64,000 nt of DNA from Pseudanabaena sp. Chao 1811 (GCF_027942295.1 NZ_CP101416.1:1116001-1180000); one strand, 5' to 3'; shown: positions 11,163 to 20,293, counted from the first letter of the stretch. Numbers and translations: made by a program. Notes: generated from the sequence alone by a model not told the origin.

Positions 11163-13814
11163 ATGACCAATGCCAACCTACCCCGCCGTGAAAGTTTAGT
11201 CAATCGCTTGATTTTTGGGCTGACTACCAGCACCTCACTGCTAGCCACCGCAACCTTGATTTTGCTGCTGCACATCCAGCAAGGTACGCCCGAATTAGAA
11301 GCCTTTACAACATGGCTAGCGATCGTGGTGCTGTCTACGGGTTTAGGTTCAGGACTATTTGTTGCCATTTCGATTATTCGCAGCATTCAACCTCCCCTTA
11401 CAGAACTAGCTGAAGCTGCCGAAGAGATATCTTTAGGGAATTTGTCTGCGCGATCGCAATTAAATCGTTCAGATGAAATCGGGGAATTTGCCAAGGTTTT
11501 TAATCGCATGGCGGCACAGATGGAAACCAAAACCGCCACCCTTGAAGCTCGTGATATTCAGTTTGCCCTGCAATCCCTTGATCGCGTTTTAGTAAATACT
11601 ACCGATCAATACAAATTGATTAAGGCAAGTCTAGAAGAGATCTGTAAACTGACTGGCGCTCAGCTCGGTAGTATTTATCTATGGGAAAATTCAAACTCTC
11701 GCCCTGAGGGATGTCTAGTATTAGCGGCAGAATGGGGATATAAAACAAGTCAAGCACTCACAGAGATTAACCTTGGGGAAGGCATCGTCGGTCAATCAGG
11801 ACAGCTTCAAGAAGCGATCATTTGGGAAGGCGATCGCCTCAAAGGACAGAATTTAGTTTACCGTACTCCCGTTGGCGATCTCTTGCCACAGAGCATTTCA
11901 GCATATCCTCTGATGCTCAGAAGTAGCCTTGTGGGAGTTCTGTTTTTGGGTAGCCTCACTCCCCTTTCAGCCCGTGGACGCAACATTCTGCAATCCATTG
12001 GTCGTCGCCTTGCTACCGCCATTAGTAATGCCCAGAGTATTGAAACGATCGCCCGTCAGCGAGAGGAACTAACTACAGTTTTTGAGCAACTTGCTGATGG
12101 TGTATTACTTAGCGATCCTGCGGGACGGATTCTCAAAATTAATTCCGCAGGACGTAAAATCCTCAGTTTTAATGCTGTCAATGATGGCGTTCCTGCATCA
12201 CCTGTGATCGCCAAATCGATGGAGGAAATTGTCAAACAGTTTGACATTAGGCATCAGGATGGCGAACCCGTCGATTTAGCAAATCTAGTGGTATTTCGGG
12301 CGATGTCTACAGGCGAAGTGGTGGAAGATCAAGTGGTTTTGCGACCTCCTGAAGGTAACGAAATCATTCTCAGTACAAAGGCTGCACCATTGGTAGGGAC
12401 TGAATCGGAACTGATTGGCAGTGTGATGATTTTGCGGGATGTCACCGAGCAACGCTATCGCGACAAGGTGATGCAAGAAACTAACAAAATCATGATCGAG
12501 CAGCAAAAGCGGATGAGCATTTTGCAACGTCTCACTAACTTGATTAACCAACAGCTACAGGATTTAAATGTTCTCTTAGAATCGGTAGTAGAAGCGACTT
12601 GCGACGCGATTATGTGGGCAGAGATTTGTGTAATTGCCCTATACAATCCCAAAGAGAACCGACTAACTTTGTCAGCAGCCAAAGGATTGCCCGATGATTT
12701 CCCTCTGCAAGCCTCCTTTGCGCTAGATGCTCAAAATCTGATAGCACAGGTATTTAAAGAGGGAATTCCCGTTGAGATCAAAGCAGGGGAATCGCATTTG
12801 ATCGAGGATTTACCTGTAAAAAGTGCTTTGTGCGTACCGATTGAGTCAAGTCGTTCTGGGCGTTTAGGGGTTTTGGCGATCGGGCATTGCCGTCTAGAAA
12901 GAGCTAGTTCTCGCGAAGACTTAAATCTATTGGCTTCCTTTGGTGTACAGGCTGCGATCGCGATCGGTAATGCTCAGTTAATTAATCAAATCGAAGCACA
13001 GAATGCTCAGTTATTAGAAGCAACTCAACTCAAGAGTCAGTTTCTTGCGAATATGAGTCATGAATTGCGAACACCGATGAATGCAATTATTGGCTTCTCA
13101 CAAGTATTGCTGCGTCAGCGTCGTGACGCTCTTTCCCCAAGTCAAGTTGATATGGTAGAGCGAATTCTGCGTAATGGTAAAAATTTACTAGATTTGATTA
13201 ATGACATTCTCGACCTATCAAAAATCGAGGCAGGCAAAATGGAGGCGCATCCTGAATTTTTCAATCTAGATGAATTAATTCACCATACCTGTGAGAGTCT
13301 GCAACCTTTAGCTGGCAGCAAATCCCTAAATTTTGTATTTGAGAACCACATTGGTACTTGTGCGATTTACCATGACTCAATTCGGATTAAACAAGTAATT
13401 ACGAACTTAGTTTCCAATGCGATTAAATTTACGGACAGTGGCGAAGTTTGTGTCGAGCTAAAATATGCGGAACCATCTTCACAAACTATTGATTCTCCAT
13501 CTTCGGAGGTCATAGAAACTAGCAATTCACTAGAAGAAGGTCAAACATCTCCATTCGCTACCTCAAATATTCTTATTTCAGTCCGTGATACAGGTATTGG
13601 GATTGAGCCTGAGTTTCAACGTACTATTTTTGAACAATTCCGCCAAGTCGATCAATCTTCTACCCGCAAACATGGTGGTACTGGCTTAGGCTTAGCAATT
13701 ACAGAACAGCTTGTCCTGCTCATGGGTGGCACAATCTACCTAGAAAGCGTAGTTAATCAAGGCTCTACCTTTACCGTTGAGTTGCCACCACGTTTGCCAC
13801 AAACTAAAGAGTAA
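11163..13814 (+). CDS. Membrane sensor histidine kinase (HAMP-GAF-PAS-GAF-HisKA-HATPase)
   Basis: 883 aa. Two membrane segments are seen at about residues 20-42 and 50-73 with almost no periplasmic loop, then HAMP (~70-125, SLGNLSARSQLNRSDEIGEF), GAF (~150-295), PAS (~300-430, ending in MILRDVTEQRYRD), a second GAF (~455-605), HisKA with the phospho-acceptor in FLANMSHELRTPMNAIIGFS, and HATPase with the N box (NLVSNAIKF), G1 (RDTGIGI) and G2 (HGGTGLGLAI). No receiver domain is fused and no response regulator adjoins it, so it is an orphan kinase. The signal is unknown; the GAFs lack an obvious bilin-lyase Cys motif. Confidence 0.93.
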   Translation: MTNANLPRRESLVNRLIFGLTTSTSLLATATLILLLHIQQGTPELEAFTTWLAIVVLSTGLGSGLFVAISIIRSIQPPLTELAEAAEEISLGNLSARSQLNRSDEIGEFAKVFNRMAAQMETKTATLEARDIQFALQSLDRVLVNTTDQYKLIKASLEEICKLTGAQLGSIYLWENSNSRPEGCLVLAAEWGYKTSQALTEINLGEGIVGQSGQLQEAIIWEGDRLKGQNLVYRTPVGDLLPQSISAYPLMLRSSLVGVLFLGSLTPLSARGRNILQSIGRRLATAISNAQSIETIARQREELTTVFEQLADGVLLSDPAGRILKINSAGRKILSFNAVNDGVPASPVIAKSMEEIVKQFDIRHQDGEPVDLANLVVFRAMSTGEVVEDQVVLRPPEGNEIILSTKAAPLVGTESELIGSVMILRDVTEQRYRDKVMQETNKIMIEQQKRMSILQRLTNLINQQLQDLNVLLESVVEATCDAIMWAEICVIALYNPKENRLTLSAAKGLPDDFPLQASFALDAQNLIAQVFKEGIPVEIKAGESHLIEDLPVKSALCVPIESSRSGRLGVLAIGHCRLERASSREDLNLLASFGVQAAIAIGNAQLINQIEAQNAQLLEATQLKSQFLANMSHELRTPMNAIIGFSQVLLRQRRDALSPSQVDMVERILRNGKNLLDLINDILDLSKIEAGKMEAHPEFFNLDELIHHTCESLQPLAGSKSLNFVFENHIGTCAIYHDSIRIKQVITNLVSNAIKFTDSGEVCVELKYAEPSSQTIDSPSSEVIETSNSLEEGQTSPFATSNILISVRDTGIGIEPEFQRTIFEQFRQVDQSSTRKHGGTGLGLAITEQLVLLMGGTIYLESVVNQGSTFTVELPPRLPQTKE

Positions 13815-13815
13815 C

Positions 13816-13838
13816 CAAGAGCGCTAAGCGCTCTTTTC
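13816..13838. terminator. Hairpin between convergent histidine kinase and gcvH
   Basis: AGAGCGC-TAA-GCGCTCT followed by TTTT on the plus strand. It lies between the two convergent stops and can serve as an intrinsic terminator. Confidence 0.7.
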
Positions 13839-13840
13839 AC

Positions 13841-14227
13841 TTACTTTCCTTCTACTTTTTCAGAATATGCACTGGCGGAAAGAGTATCACTAAGTTCACT
13901 TTCGTCTTCAATGCTTACCTTGAGCAGCCATGAAGCACCGTAGGGATCGGTAGCAATATTTTCGGGTTCATCAACTAGAGTAGTATTAGCTTCAATAACA
14001 GTTCCTGTCACAGGTGAATAGATATCTTCTACAGCTTTCACCGACTCAATTGTGCCGAAGGTTTGTCCTTTCTCCACTTTTGTCCCTGCTTCAGGAAGAT
14101 CAAGAAAGACAATATCGCCTAACTGATCGATCGCAAAAGCTGTAATCCCCACAGTGGCAATATTATTCTCTAGGCGAATATATTCGTGGGAGTCGGTATA
14201 TTTTAGGTCTTCAGGATATTCAAACAT
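13841..14227 (-). CDS. gcvH: Glycine cleavage system H protein
   Basis: 128 aa, the usual length. GcvH is the lipoyl carrier shuttling the aminomethyl group between the P, T and L proteins; in cyanobacteria it works in photorespiratory glycine breakdown. The lipoylation site is in [18 protein letters not shown], with the Lys at about residue 63. The N-terminal [20 protein letters not shown] is typical. It is a monocistronic gene with hairpins on both sides. Confidence 0.96.
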   Translation of the reverse strand: MFEYPEDLKYTDSHEYIRLENNIATVGITAFAIDQLGDIVFLDLPEAGTKVEKGQTFGTIESVKAVEDIYSPVTGTVIEANTTLVDEPENIATDPYGASWLLKVSIEDESELSDTLSASAYSEKVEGK

Positions 14228-14265
14228 TTTGCTACTTTTCCTTCTTGGTATTGATTATTGTAAAC

Positions 14266-14302
14266 AAAAGAGAGGGACGCTAAGCGCCCCTCTTTATTAA
14301 TA
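14266..14302. terminator. Hairpin upstream of gcvH
   Basis: AGAGAGGGACGC-TAA-GCGCCCCTCTTT, an imperfect stem with the GC-TAA-GC apex. It follows no gene closely; it is one of the window's dispersed palindromes. Confidence 0.45.
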
Positions 14303-14335
14303 TTTTCAGGAGAGATGTAGCTTATACCAAGCTAG

Positions 14336-14411
14336 TGAAGTACAGGGTTGTGTCTCCACCTTTGGCGGTGACACAACCCTCTGTAACTCTCTTGCTTGAA
14401 CAGCGCTATAT
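14336..14411. repeat. Dispersed repeat family D, copy 1
   Basis: A hairpin with arms AGGGTTGTGTCTCCACC and complement is followed by TCTTGCTTGAACAGCGCTATA. The same hairpin and tail occur at 50507-50580, upstream of a different gene, showing a small dispersed element of ~75 bp. Confidence 0.75.
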
Positions 14412-14443
14412 GCTAAGCGTCCTCTCAGTTAAATGTCTAGTGA

Positions 14444-15163
14444 CTATTTAGTTTGTTCTATGATCGCTTCAGTTTCGTTAATGGGTTCACGCTTCGAGAA
14501 TCCCCAAAGAAAAACTGCTCCAATTAACGTCAGCATCAACCATTCAGGTGGAACTAAGCTATCGGAAAACACTTTAATAAATAGTCGCAATCCCACTAGC
14601 AACACAATCAAATACCCCGCCGATTCAAGGTGAGTAAACTCTTCTAGCCACTTGATAAAAAGCCCTGCCAAAAAGCGTAATGAGATAATCCCCGCTACAC
14701 CCCCAATCAGTACTAGCCAAGTTTCCTCAGCGACAGCAACTGCCGCAGTCACACTATCGAGAGAAAATGCTAAATCCGTCAGTGATACCAATGCTACAAC
14801 TTGCCATAATTTATCTGCCATCCGCACAGGATGCTTAGCATCATGTCCTTCTTGCGATTTTTCTAAAAAGAACTTGCCAGCTAACCAGAGTAAATATAGT
14901 GAACCTGCTAATTCAAATTGCCAATATTTAATTACCCATGTTGCAGTGAAAATTAAGATAACCCGCAAAATAAATGCGCCAATTAGACCATAACGGAGCG
15001 CCCATTTCTCTTGCTGTGGATCTGGTAAACTTCGCACGATCGCGGCGAGGGCGATCGCATTATCAGCAGACAGAATAGCCTCTAGCAGGATAAGTACACC
15101 CAAAATGGGAATATATTCGACCCGAAAGGATAAGGCATTTGTATCTAGAAACTGCTCGAACAT
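14444..15163 (-). CDS. TerC family integral membrane protein
   Basis: 239 aa, with about seven hydrophobic helices. The two family signatures with membrane-embedded acidic residues are clear: LEAILSADNAIALA in the first helix and LTDLAFSLDSVTAAVA in the middle. TerC/Alx proteins are linked to Mn(II) or other metal efflux and to metallation of exported proteins. In cyanobacteria and plastids TerC homologues also affect thylakoid biogenesis, but the substrate here is inference. Full length and monocistronic. Confidence 0.88.
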   Translation of the reverse strand: MFEQFLDTNALSFRVEYIPILGVLILLEAILSADNAIALAAIVRSLPDPQQEKWALRYGLIGAFILRVILIFTATWVIKYWQFELAGSLYLLWLAGKFFLEKSQEGHDAKHPVRMADKLWQVVALVSLTDLAFSLDSVTAAVAVAEETWLVLIGGVAGIISLRFLAGLFIKWLEEFTHLESAGYLIVLLVGLRLFIKVFSDSLVPPEWLMLTLIGAVFLWGFSKREPINETEAIIEQTK

Positions 15164-15666
15164 TCAGTATGATCCATGACAAAAGTTCAACAAAACATTA
15201 TCAGTATACAAAATCATCAGACCATCATTTCAGTAATTAAAATTAGAAAATACAACTCTGCCCTGACGCTATTTCCTAACTTTCCTGACTTTATTGTTAT
15301 AGCAATCCTAATAGGCTAAGAGAGTGCGCCCCGAAGGGGCGCACTCTCATAACTTCATATATGAAGGTTTAATTGTTTGGAGGATGCGCTAGCACAAAGT
15401 AACCCATCAAAACGCATCAGTTAGTTACAAATTATGGGTTACACGATCGCGAACCTATCTTCAATTTAATGCCAACGACTTACTTCTTTACAAGTCCAAT
15501 TTGTTCTTGATGCACAATGACTTTTTACTACATTTTGCTGTTTTACAACGGTATTAATGACATAAAGCACCTTTGACACTTTCTGCTTTTATTACATTTT
15601 GCTGTGTTGTAGTGGCTATTCCTGTGTTAACAATTAAGAAAGGATTGCTAAAATTAGGTACTTTTT
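15164..15666. other. Intergenic spacer with family A repeat
   Basis: There is no credible coding sequence. It contains a family A palindrome (15298-15350) and two similar tracts, ACATTTTGCTGTTTT near 15532 and ACATTTTGCTGTGTT near 15595, about 63 bp apart. These could be direct-repeat operators for the pentapeptide gene, or chance. Confidence 0.5.
15298..15350. repeat. Palindromic repeat family A, copy 2
   Basis: TATAGCAATCCTAAT is followed by a hairpin with arms GAGAGTGCGCCCC and complement around GAA. The left motif matches the copies at 2385 and 34735. Confidence 0.7.
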
Positions 15667-16332
15667 ATGAAGTCAACAGCCTTTAATCATTCCGTGACTG
15701 CGATCGCTAGCACCATGATTGCTAGTGTGATGACCATTGGTATGACATCGAGCGTACAAGCGCAAAATGCCGAACATCTCAAGTCTTTATTGGAACACCA
15801 CACATGTCAGCGCTGTGAACTGAGTGGCATCACGGCAAATGGGGCAGATCTGCGTGAATCTTTTCTTGATGTTGCTGATCTGCGGAAAAGCGCACTTTCT
15901 GGTGCAACTTTAGCTTTTAGCACGATGTATTATGCTGACTTTCGGAGCGCCGATCTCAGCAACTCTGACCTGCGAAATACTTTTTTGATTAATAGTGACT
16001 TAATTCAAGCCAATCTATCGGGTGCAAATGCGCGGAATAGTCGCTGGAAATATATTGATCTGACTGAAGCCAACTTGCAAAATGCCAATTTGATCGATAT
16101 TGAATTGGTCTATGCCAAACTCAATCGTGCCAATCTCAGCAATGCCTCCTTGCGTAATGCGAGCCTCTATGGGGCAGATTTGACAGGTGCAAATCTTAAG
16201 GGAGCCGATCTTTATCGCGCTGACCTCACTAATGCGATCGTTACAAATGTTGACCTCAGCCAAGCAAATCTTTGCCGTGCAACCCTACCCGATGGGACAA
16301 CTTCCATGCAGGGCTGTATGCTGCAAAAATAA
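15667..16332 (+). CDS. Secreted pentapeptide-repeat protein
   Basis: 221 aa. A signal peptide is visible (hydrophobic ~residues 8-30, then SVQAQNA). The mature part begins with HHTCQRCELSGITANGADLR, a short Cys-pair lead-in often seen before exported cyanobacterial pentapeptide repeats. About 25 A(N/D)LXX units follow (ADLRKSALSG, ANLSNASLRN, ADLTGANLKGADL), forming a right-handed quadrilateral beta helix, and the chain ends with ANLCRATLPDGTTSMQGC. Probably lumenal or periplasmic; the biochemical role of these proteins is unknown. Confidence 0.88.
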   Translation: MKSTAFNHSVTAIASTMIASVMTIGMTSSVQAQNAEHLKSLLEHHTCQRCELSGITANGADLRESFLDVADLRKSALSGATLAFSTMYYADFRSADLSNSDLRNTFLINSDLIQANLSGANARNSRWKYIDLTEANLQNANLIDIELVYAKLNRANLSNASLRNASLYGADLTGANLKGADLYRADLTNAIVTNVDLSQANLCRATLPDGTTSMQGCMLQK

Positions 16333-16337
16333 ACATC

Positions 16338-16365
16338 TGAGAGAGGCGCTTTGCGCCTCTCTCTA
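16338..16365. terminator. Hairpin between pentapeptide gene and MFS gene
   Basis: GAGAGAGGCGC-TTT-GCGCCTCTCTC, perfect arms of 11 bp, right after the pentapeptide stop. Confidence 0.6.
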
Positions 16366-16389
16366 AATGCTAAGCGAGGGAGTTTTTTT

Positions 16390-17652
16390 ATGTCGATCGC
16401 ACCATCATCAAATCCAGCATCTAATCAAGTACGTTGGCTACAAGTGTGGAGTCTTGCCTCAGTGCAGGGAGCAATTTCTCTGACTTGGATTGCCTATGCG
16501 GTGTACTTACCCAAGTTTATCGAGCAGGTGTTTGCATACCCTACTAGTCAAGCCCAACAATTTGCAGGGTTGCTATTGGTGATTGAGAGTGCGATCGCGG
16601 TAATTGTCGAGCCATTATTTGGGGGACTCTCTGATCGCTGGCAGCGTTGGTATAGCTCACGGATGCCCTTAATTGTGGCGGGAGTAATTGGCTCAACAGC
16701 TGTATTTATTGCCCTTCCTGCCGTCGTTGTTTTTGGTGGTTCCAATGAAATTGTCCGCTTGATCTTGCCGAGCTTGGCGGTTTTGTGGGCGATGGTGATG
16801 GCAACCTTTCGGAGTCCCGTCATTTGTTTATTAGCAAGCTTTGCGGGAGCTACCCAATTGCCGCTTGCAGGTAGTGTCTTAACCTTGGTCGGTGGTTTTG
16901 TCGGTTCGATTCGCCCCTTAGCAACTAGCTTTATTTTGGGACTGGGCGCACCAGCTACCTTTGCGATCGCCTCATTTACCCTGCTCGCAGGTGTTGCAGG
17001 TTTACGCAGCGCGATGATCTATATTCCCAAAAATCTCAACCCTGCATTAGAAAATGCGGAACCATTCAAGATTAGAGATTTCTTAAATAATTTAGCGATC
17101 GTGATGTTCGTAGGTGGAGCGATCGGTTTAGGAATGCGCTTGCTGATGGGGGATGTATTACCCCGCACCCTCAAAGCAGATCTTACAGGACTTACAGGTT
17201 TATCCTTTGAAGTTTTAATGGGTTCAGCATTAATTACTCAGGCGCTATTGGCGGTCGGTACTGGTAATATCTCCAAATTTATCGATAACAAACGCTTGAT
17301 GATCTTTAGCTTAGGTGGAATTGCGGCGGGACTAGGCTTGTTAGCAGGTGGCTATGGTGCGATCGCTTCACTAATCGTTATTTTGCTGATCTTAGGATTC
17401 CTCAGTGCTGTAAATAATGGCATGGTTGCCTTTGCCCTGACAATGGTTCCCAAGGCACTCGGTGGATTAACGGTTGGGACATTCTTTGGCGGATTGTCAG
17501 GGGCGATCGCCATCTTTGGTTATCTCGTTCCCAAATCCTCAGAGATACTTTCCACACCAAATGCGATTTTACTAACAGCGATCGCCTTTCTCCTTGCGGG
17601 TGTAGGCATTGCGTTAGGTGAGCGCATTACTCGCAAAATCAGTTTTGAGTAA
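16390..17652 (+). CDS. MFS transporter
   Basis: 420 aa from ATG 16390; the in-frame TTG at 16351 lies inside the terminator hairpin and is rejected. Twelve hydrophobic segments are apparent. The loop after TM2/3, FGGLSDRWQRWYSSRMP, resembles the MFS A-motif (G-x-x-x-D-R). The protein resembles the sugar/cation symporter-like branch in the way two halves flank a central cytosolic loop (YIPKNLNPALENAEPFKIRD). Substrate unknown. Its last 39 bp overlap the end of the convergent oxidoreductase gene. Confidence 0.82.
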   Translation: MSIAPSSNPASNQVRWLQVWSLASVQGAISLTWIAYAVYLPKFIEQVFAYPTSQAQQFAGLLLVIESAIAVIVEPLFGGLSDRWQRWYSSRMPLIVAGVIGSTAVFIALPAVVVFGGSNEIVRLILPSLAVLWAMVMATFRSPVICLLASFAGATQLPLAGSVLTLVGGFVGSIRPLATSFILGLGAPATFAIASFTLLAGVAGLRSAMIYIPKNLNPALENAEPFKIRDFLNNLAIVMFVGGAIGLGMRLLMGDVLPRTLKADLTGLTGLSFEVLMGSALITQALLAVGTGNISKFIDNKRLMIFSLGGIAAGLGLLAGGYGAIASLIVILLILGFLSAVNNGMVAFALTMVPKALGGLTVGTFFGGLSGAIAIFGYLVPKSSEILSTPNAILLTAIAFLLAGVGIALGERITRKISFE

Positions 17653-18774
17653 TTGCTGTGGTTTTCCACGAGTTGCGCCAATAATCCAATTGCCTAGAGC
17701 GGGAACCATCTGACATAGGCTCACTCCCATATTTGCGAGGGGTGGCTGCACAAAGCAATTGTGCATGATTCGTCCCAGTTGCAAGCGCATTTGAAATTCC
17801 TTTTGCCATGCGATCGCATATTGTTGCTTAAAGGCGATCGCGTTAATTTGCTGTTCGAGAAATTGACTAACTAAGGGAACTGCTATTTCGGCTGAACGTA
17901 GAGCCATCGCCATACCATCACCACAAAGCGGCGTAATCATTCCTGCTGTATCACCAATCATACAGATATCGTTATAAAAGTTCTCTTTAATAGCAAAACT
18001 AATTTGGCTTAATCCTTGCAATGATGGCGACACTCGTTGCATATGAGCAAAGCGATCTGCTAGTACAGGGTTTCTCGCCAAGGATTCAGGAATACCTAAA
18101 TCTCGATGGTTTGGCTCTTTCATCACTCGTTCATGGGCGATCCAACAGACATTGATTTCCCCAGTTTCAATTTGTGACAATCCACAATAGCCATTAGGAA
18201 AGCTATGCAACTCGATCACATCACCAATATCAATCCCTGTGAAATGTCCTTTATAGGCAATCCAAGGCGATCGCTTGGCGATAAATTTACGATTAAGCGT
18301 GCGATCGAGGGATGATCTTTTCCCAAATGCTCCCAATACTAAGCGTCCAGAGAATTCTCCTTTGGTAGTACTAACCTTAAATCCCTCTGCAAGATTTCCT
18401 GTAACACCCGTAACCTTAGTATTGTCGATACAAGTGACATTCAAATCTTTGGCACGTTCAAATAGCATCAGGTCTAGTTGATAGCGACTGAGACCAAGCG
18501 CCGTGCTAGGCAATGGACTCCGAAAGGATGCGCCGCTAGAGGTAGTTAAGTAAGCACGATGAATCGGATGTGCGCCGACTTTGTGAACCTGTTCCAATAT
18601 GCCTAAGTTCTCAAATGCTGCGGTAACTTCAACGGAAAGGAACTCTCCGCAGAGTTTATGTACAGGATAATGGCTCTGCTCTAGCAGTAATACACGATAA
18701 CCAAGTTTTGCTAGTTGAATGGCAGCGCTACAGCCCGATAGCCCAGCACCAATCGCGATCGCGTCATAATTCAT
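17614..18774 (-). CDS. FAD-dependent oxidoreductase of the geranylgeranyl reductase-like family
   Basis: 386 aa. The N-terminal Rossmann motif AIAIGAGLSGCSAAIQLAKLG and VLLLEQ bind ADP. CGEFLSVE is a family-typical substrate-side motif, and IGDTAGMITPLCGDGMAMALRSA is the second FAD-binding motif. It is related to geranylgeranyl reductases and flavin halogenase-like monooxygenases; the exact substrate cannot be named. It is not ChlP itself, which lacks several of these residues. It overlaps the tail of the MFS gene by 39 bp, tail to tail. Confidence 0.82.
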   Translation of the reverse strand: MNYDAIAIGAGLSGCSAAIQLAKLGYRVLLLEQSHYPVHKLCGEFLSVEVTAAFENLGILEQVHKVGAHPIHRAYLTTSSGASFRSPLPSTALGLSRYQLDLMLFERAKDLNVTCIDNTKVTGVTGNLAEGFKVSTTKGEFSGRLVLGAFGKRSSLDRTLNRKFIAKRSPWIAYKGHFTGIDIGDVIELHSFPNGYCGLSQIETGEINVCWIAHERVMKEPNHRDLGIPESLARNPVLADRFAHMQRVSPSLQGLSQISFAIKENFYNDICMIGDTAGMITPLCGDGMAMALRSAEIAVPLVSQFLEQQINAIAFKQQYAIAWQKEFQMRLQLGRIMHNCFVQPPLANMGVSLCQMVPALGNWIIGATRGKPQQLLKTDFASNALT

Positions 18775-18821
18775 GTTTTATTCTAATAGTGATAACGAAT
18801 CTGAACCAATAGTAAAGTGCA

Positions 18822-19040
18822 TTATTCTAATTCAGCGATCGCCTCAAAAATTCGTTTAGCATTATTACGACTTTTTAAAAGGTAAGCAGTTTCTGCCAGA
18901 GATTCATAATCTTCAAGTGATAGAAGCACTGCGGATGGTTGTTGGTGGCGTGTTATGACTACTGGATCATGATTGTCACATACTTGATCGATCATTTTTG
19001 CTAAGTTGCTCTGTGCCTCAACATAAGAAACTGCGTTCAT
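18822..19040 (-). CDS. Phd/YefM family antitoxin, orphan
   Basis: 72 aa. The fold is recognisable from MNAVSYVEAQSNLAKMIDQV and the DNA-binding beta hairpin VVITRHQQPSAVLLSLEDYESL. Such antitoxins normally precede a YoeB/RelE toxin on the same strand, but the next gene downstream is the FAD oxidoreductase, 47 bp away. It is therefore an orphan or the survivor of a lost module. Confidence 0.85.
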   Translation of the reverse strand: MNAVSYVEAQSNLAKMIDQVCDNHDPVVITRHQQPSAVLLSLEDYESLAETAYLLKSRNNAKRIFEAIAELE

Positions 19041-19094
19041 AAAGTTGTGTCATCTGCTATTGTTTGCTAGATTGTTAATTATTATAGCTTTTAC

Positions 19095-19202
19095 CTATTC
19101 AAGATCCAGAACTCCTTGCTTTACTTCCATCTGTTTTTCTGCGGATTTGAGGACTTCTAAACTGAGGAGAATATCAAGTCGTTTTTGGTTTTCAATAGCC
19201 AT
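19095..19202 (-). CDS. Possible 35-aa small protein
   Basis: A short frame reads MAIENQKRLDILLSLEVLKS and then AEKQMEVKQGVLDLE. It is amphipathic with helical character and lies 54 bp upstream of the orphan Phd antitoxin on the same strand. No good ribosome binding site is visible. It may be a remnant of a longer gene. Confidence 0.3.
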   Translation of the reverse strand: MAIENQKRLDILLSLEVLKSAEKQMEVKQGVLDLE

Positions 19203-19339
19203 AAACTATAGTTTAAAAATAGGCGATCACGTAAAAAAGTCCTTTATTTTTACATTTTTTAGATACGTATCAACTGCGGAGAGGCTAGAGCATTCGCATG
19301 AAAATGCTAACATCTAGTCAGAATTACAAACAGAATGTC

Positions 19340-19657
19340 ATGTCTTTGCAATATATAACCGACCAACAAGGCGAAAAAGTTGGAGTTGTGTTAGATATCA
19401 CAACCTATAATCGGTTGACCTCAAATACTGATCCTGACTTACTACAAGGTTTAAGTATTCCTGAACTAGAAGCATTAGCTGAGAGTAAATTGACAACTGA
19501 CTCTCAACAACAACTTAGTGAGATGTTGGCACTGAATTCTGAAAATATCCTTTCAAACAATGAATTAGCTAAATTAGATCAACTTTTGCTCAGAGTAGAC
19601 CAGTTAAATATTCTCAAAACTAGAGCCAGATATACCTTAAAAAGCATAGAGAACTAA
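19340..19657 (+). CDS. Antitoxin-like small protein
   Basis: 105 aa from ATG 19340 (MSLQYITDQQGEKVGVVLDI); an upstream in-frame ATG at 19298 adds 14 unconvincing residues. The opening resembles Phd-like antitoxins (a short strand, a turn, then VVLDITTYNRL). The remainder is a long acidic helical region with EALAESKL. No partner toxin follows directly; a second antitoxin-like gene begins 59 bp downstream of its stop. It may recognise its partner at the ribosome level or be an orphan; unproven. Confidence 0.6.
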   Translation: MSLQYITDQQGEKVGVVLDITTYNRLTSNTDPDLLQGLSIPELEALAESKLTTDSQQQLSEMLALNSENILSNNELAKLDQLLLRVDQLNILKTRARYTLKSIEN

Positions 19658-19716
19658 GCAAAATCAGCGTGAGCGTATATATTTCTGTCGATGTACTATT
19701 TAAAGATAGATGCCTT

Positions 19717-20061
19717 ATGAAACAGGTTAATGGTGCTGGAATAAACGAGCATGGCAGATTTTCCAGTTTGCGTGATGAACCACTCGCTAAACAAGTAATT
19801 GGGTTACGAGTTCCTGTAAGTCAGCTTGAAATCGTCAAGGCAAAAGGAACCGAATGGATACGCGATGCGATCGCTGAAAAGTTACAGAGAGAATCTGTGA
19901 TTGCTATTTCTACTGAAGCTAAGGCAGTCCAAAGATTAGATAGAATCGATAATCCTAGCAACTACACAATTATTGGCGAAGTTAACGCAGAAATTGATAT
20001 TGAAGCAATTAATAAACACTTGAGAAAACGTGGTAAAAAGCAAATATCAATTGCAGATTGA
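19717..20061 (+). CDS. Probable antitoxin of truncated RelE/ParE-type module
   Basis: 114 aa from ATG 19717 (MKQVNGAGINEHGRFSSL); the frame is open back to 19669. It contains KQVIGLRVPVSQLEIVKAKG and TEWIRDAIAEKLQRES, a ribbon-helix-helix-like pattern, and a C-terminal tail ending NKHLRKRGKKQISIAD. The following toxin frame overlaps its end by 32 bp, which supports a two-gene module. The family is assigned only by pattern and context. Confidence 0.55.
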   Translation: MKQVNGAGINEHGRFSSLRDEPLAKQVIGLRVPVSQLEIVKAKGTEWIRDAIAEKLQRESVIAISTEAKAVQRLDRIDNPSNYTIIGEVNAEIDIEAINKHLRKRGKKQISIAD

Positions 20062-20293
20062 TAATCTCGTCATCAAGGAAGATTTACCACTACTACCCAT
20101 CGATCTGTTAGAAGACTTTACTCATGTTATCAAGCCATTGATGCAGATAGATCCGTTAAATTTTTGTGGGGCATATTCTTCTCATAAACTTCTTGGTCAA
20201 TTGCAAGGGTATCGCGCTCTAGAAATAGACTTTGGAAATAATGATCTTTTTCAGACTGAAACTATTGTGCTTAATACCCAACGAAAGGCATAG
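20030..20293 (+). pseudogene. RelE/ParE-like toxin, 3'-truncated
   Basis: 87 aa from a GTG at 20030. Residues ~5-70 (IDPLNFCGAYSSHKLLGQLQ followed by GYRALEIDFGNN) match the first two thirds of a RelE/ParE-type toxin common in cyanobacteria, whose normal continuation (a VYRI strand and a basic C-terminus) is missing. From about 20245 the frame runs antisense through a methyltransferase relic (TETIVLNTQRKA), so the gene was truncated by recombination there. It is probably inactive. Confidence 0.65.

Noticed and set aside
16351-16389. Earlier TTG start of the MFS gene
   Set aside because: It lies within the terminator stem of the preceding gene; ATG 16390 follows with a typical leader.
19045-19317. 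A 90-codon plus-strand frame
   Set aside because: It reads through the spacer between divergent antitoxin genes with unlikely composition and no start signal.
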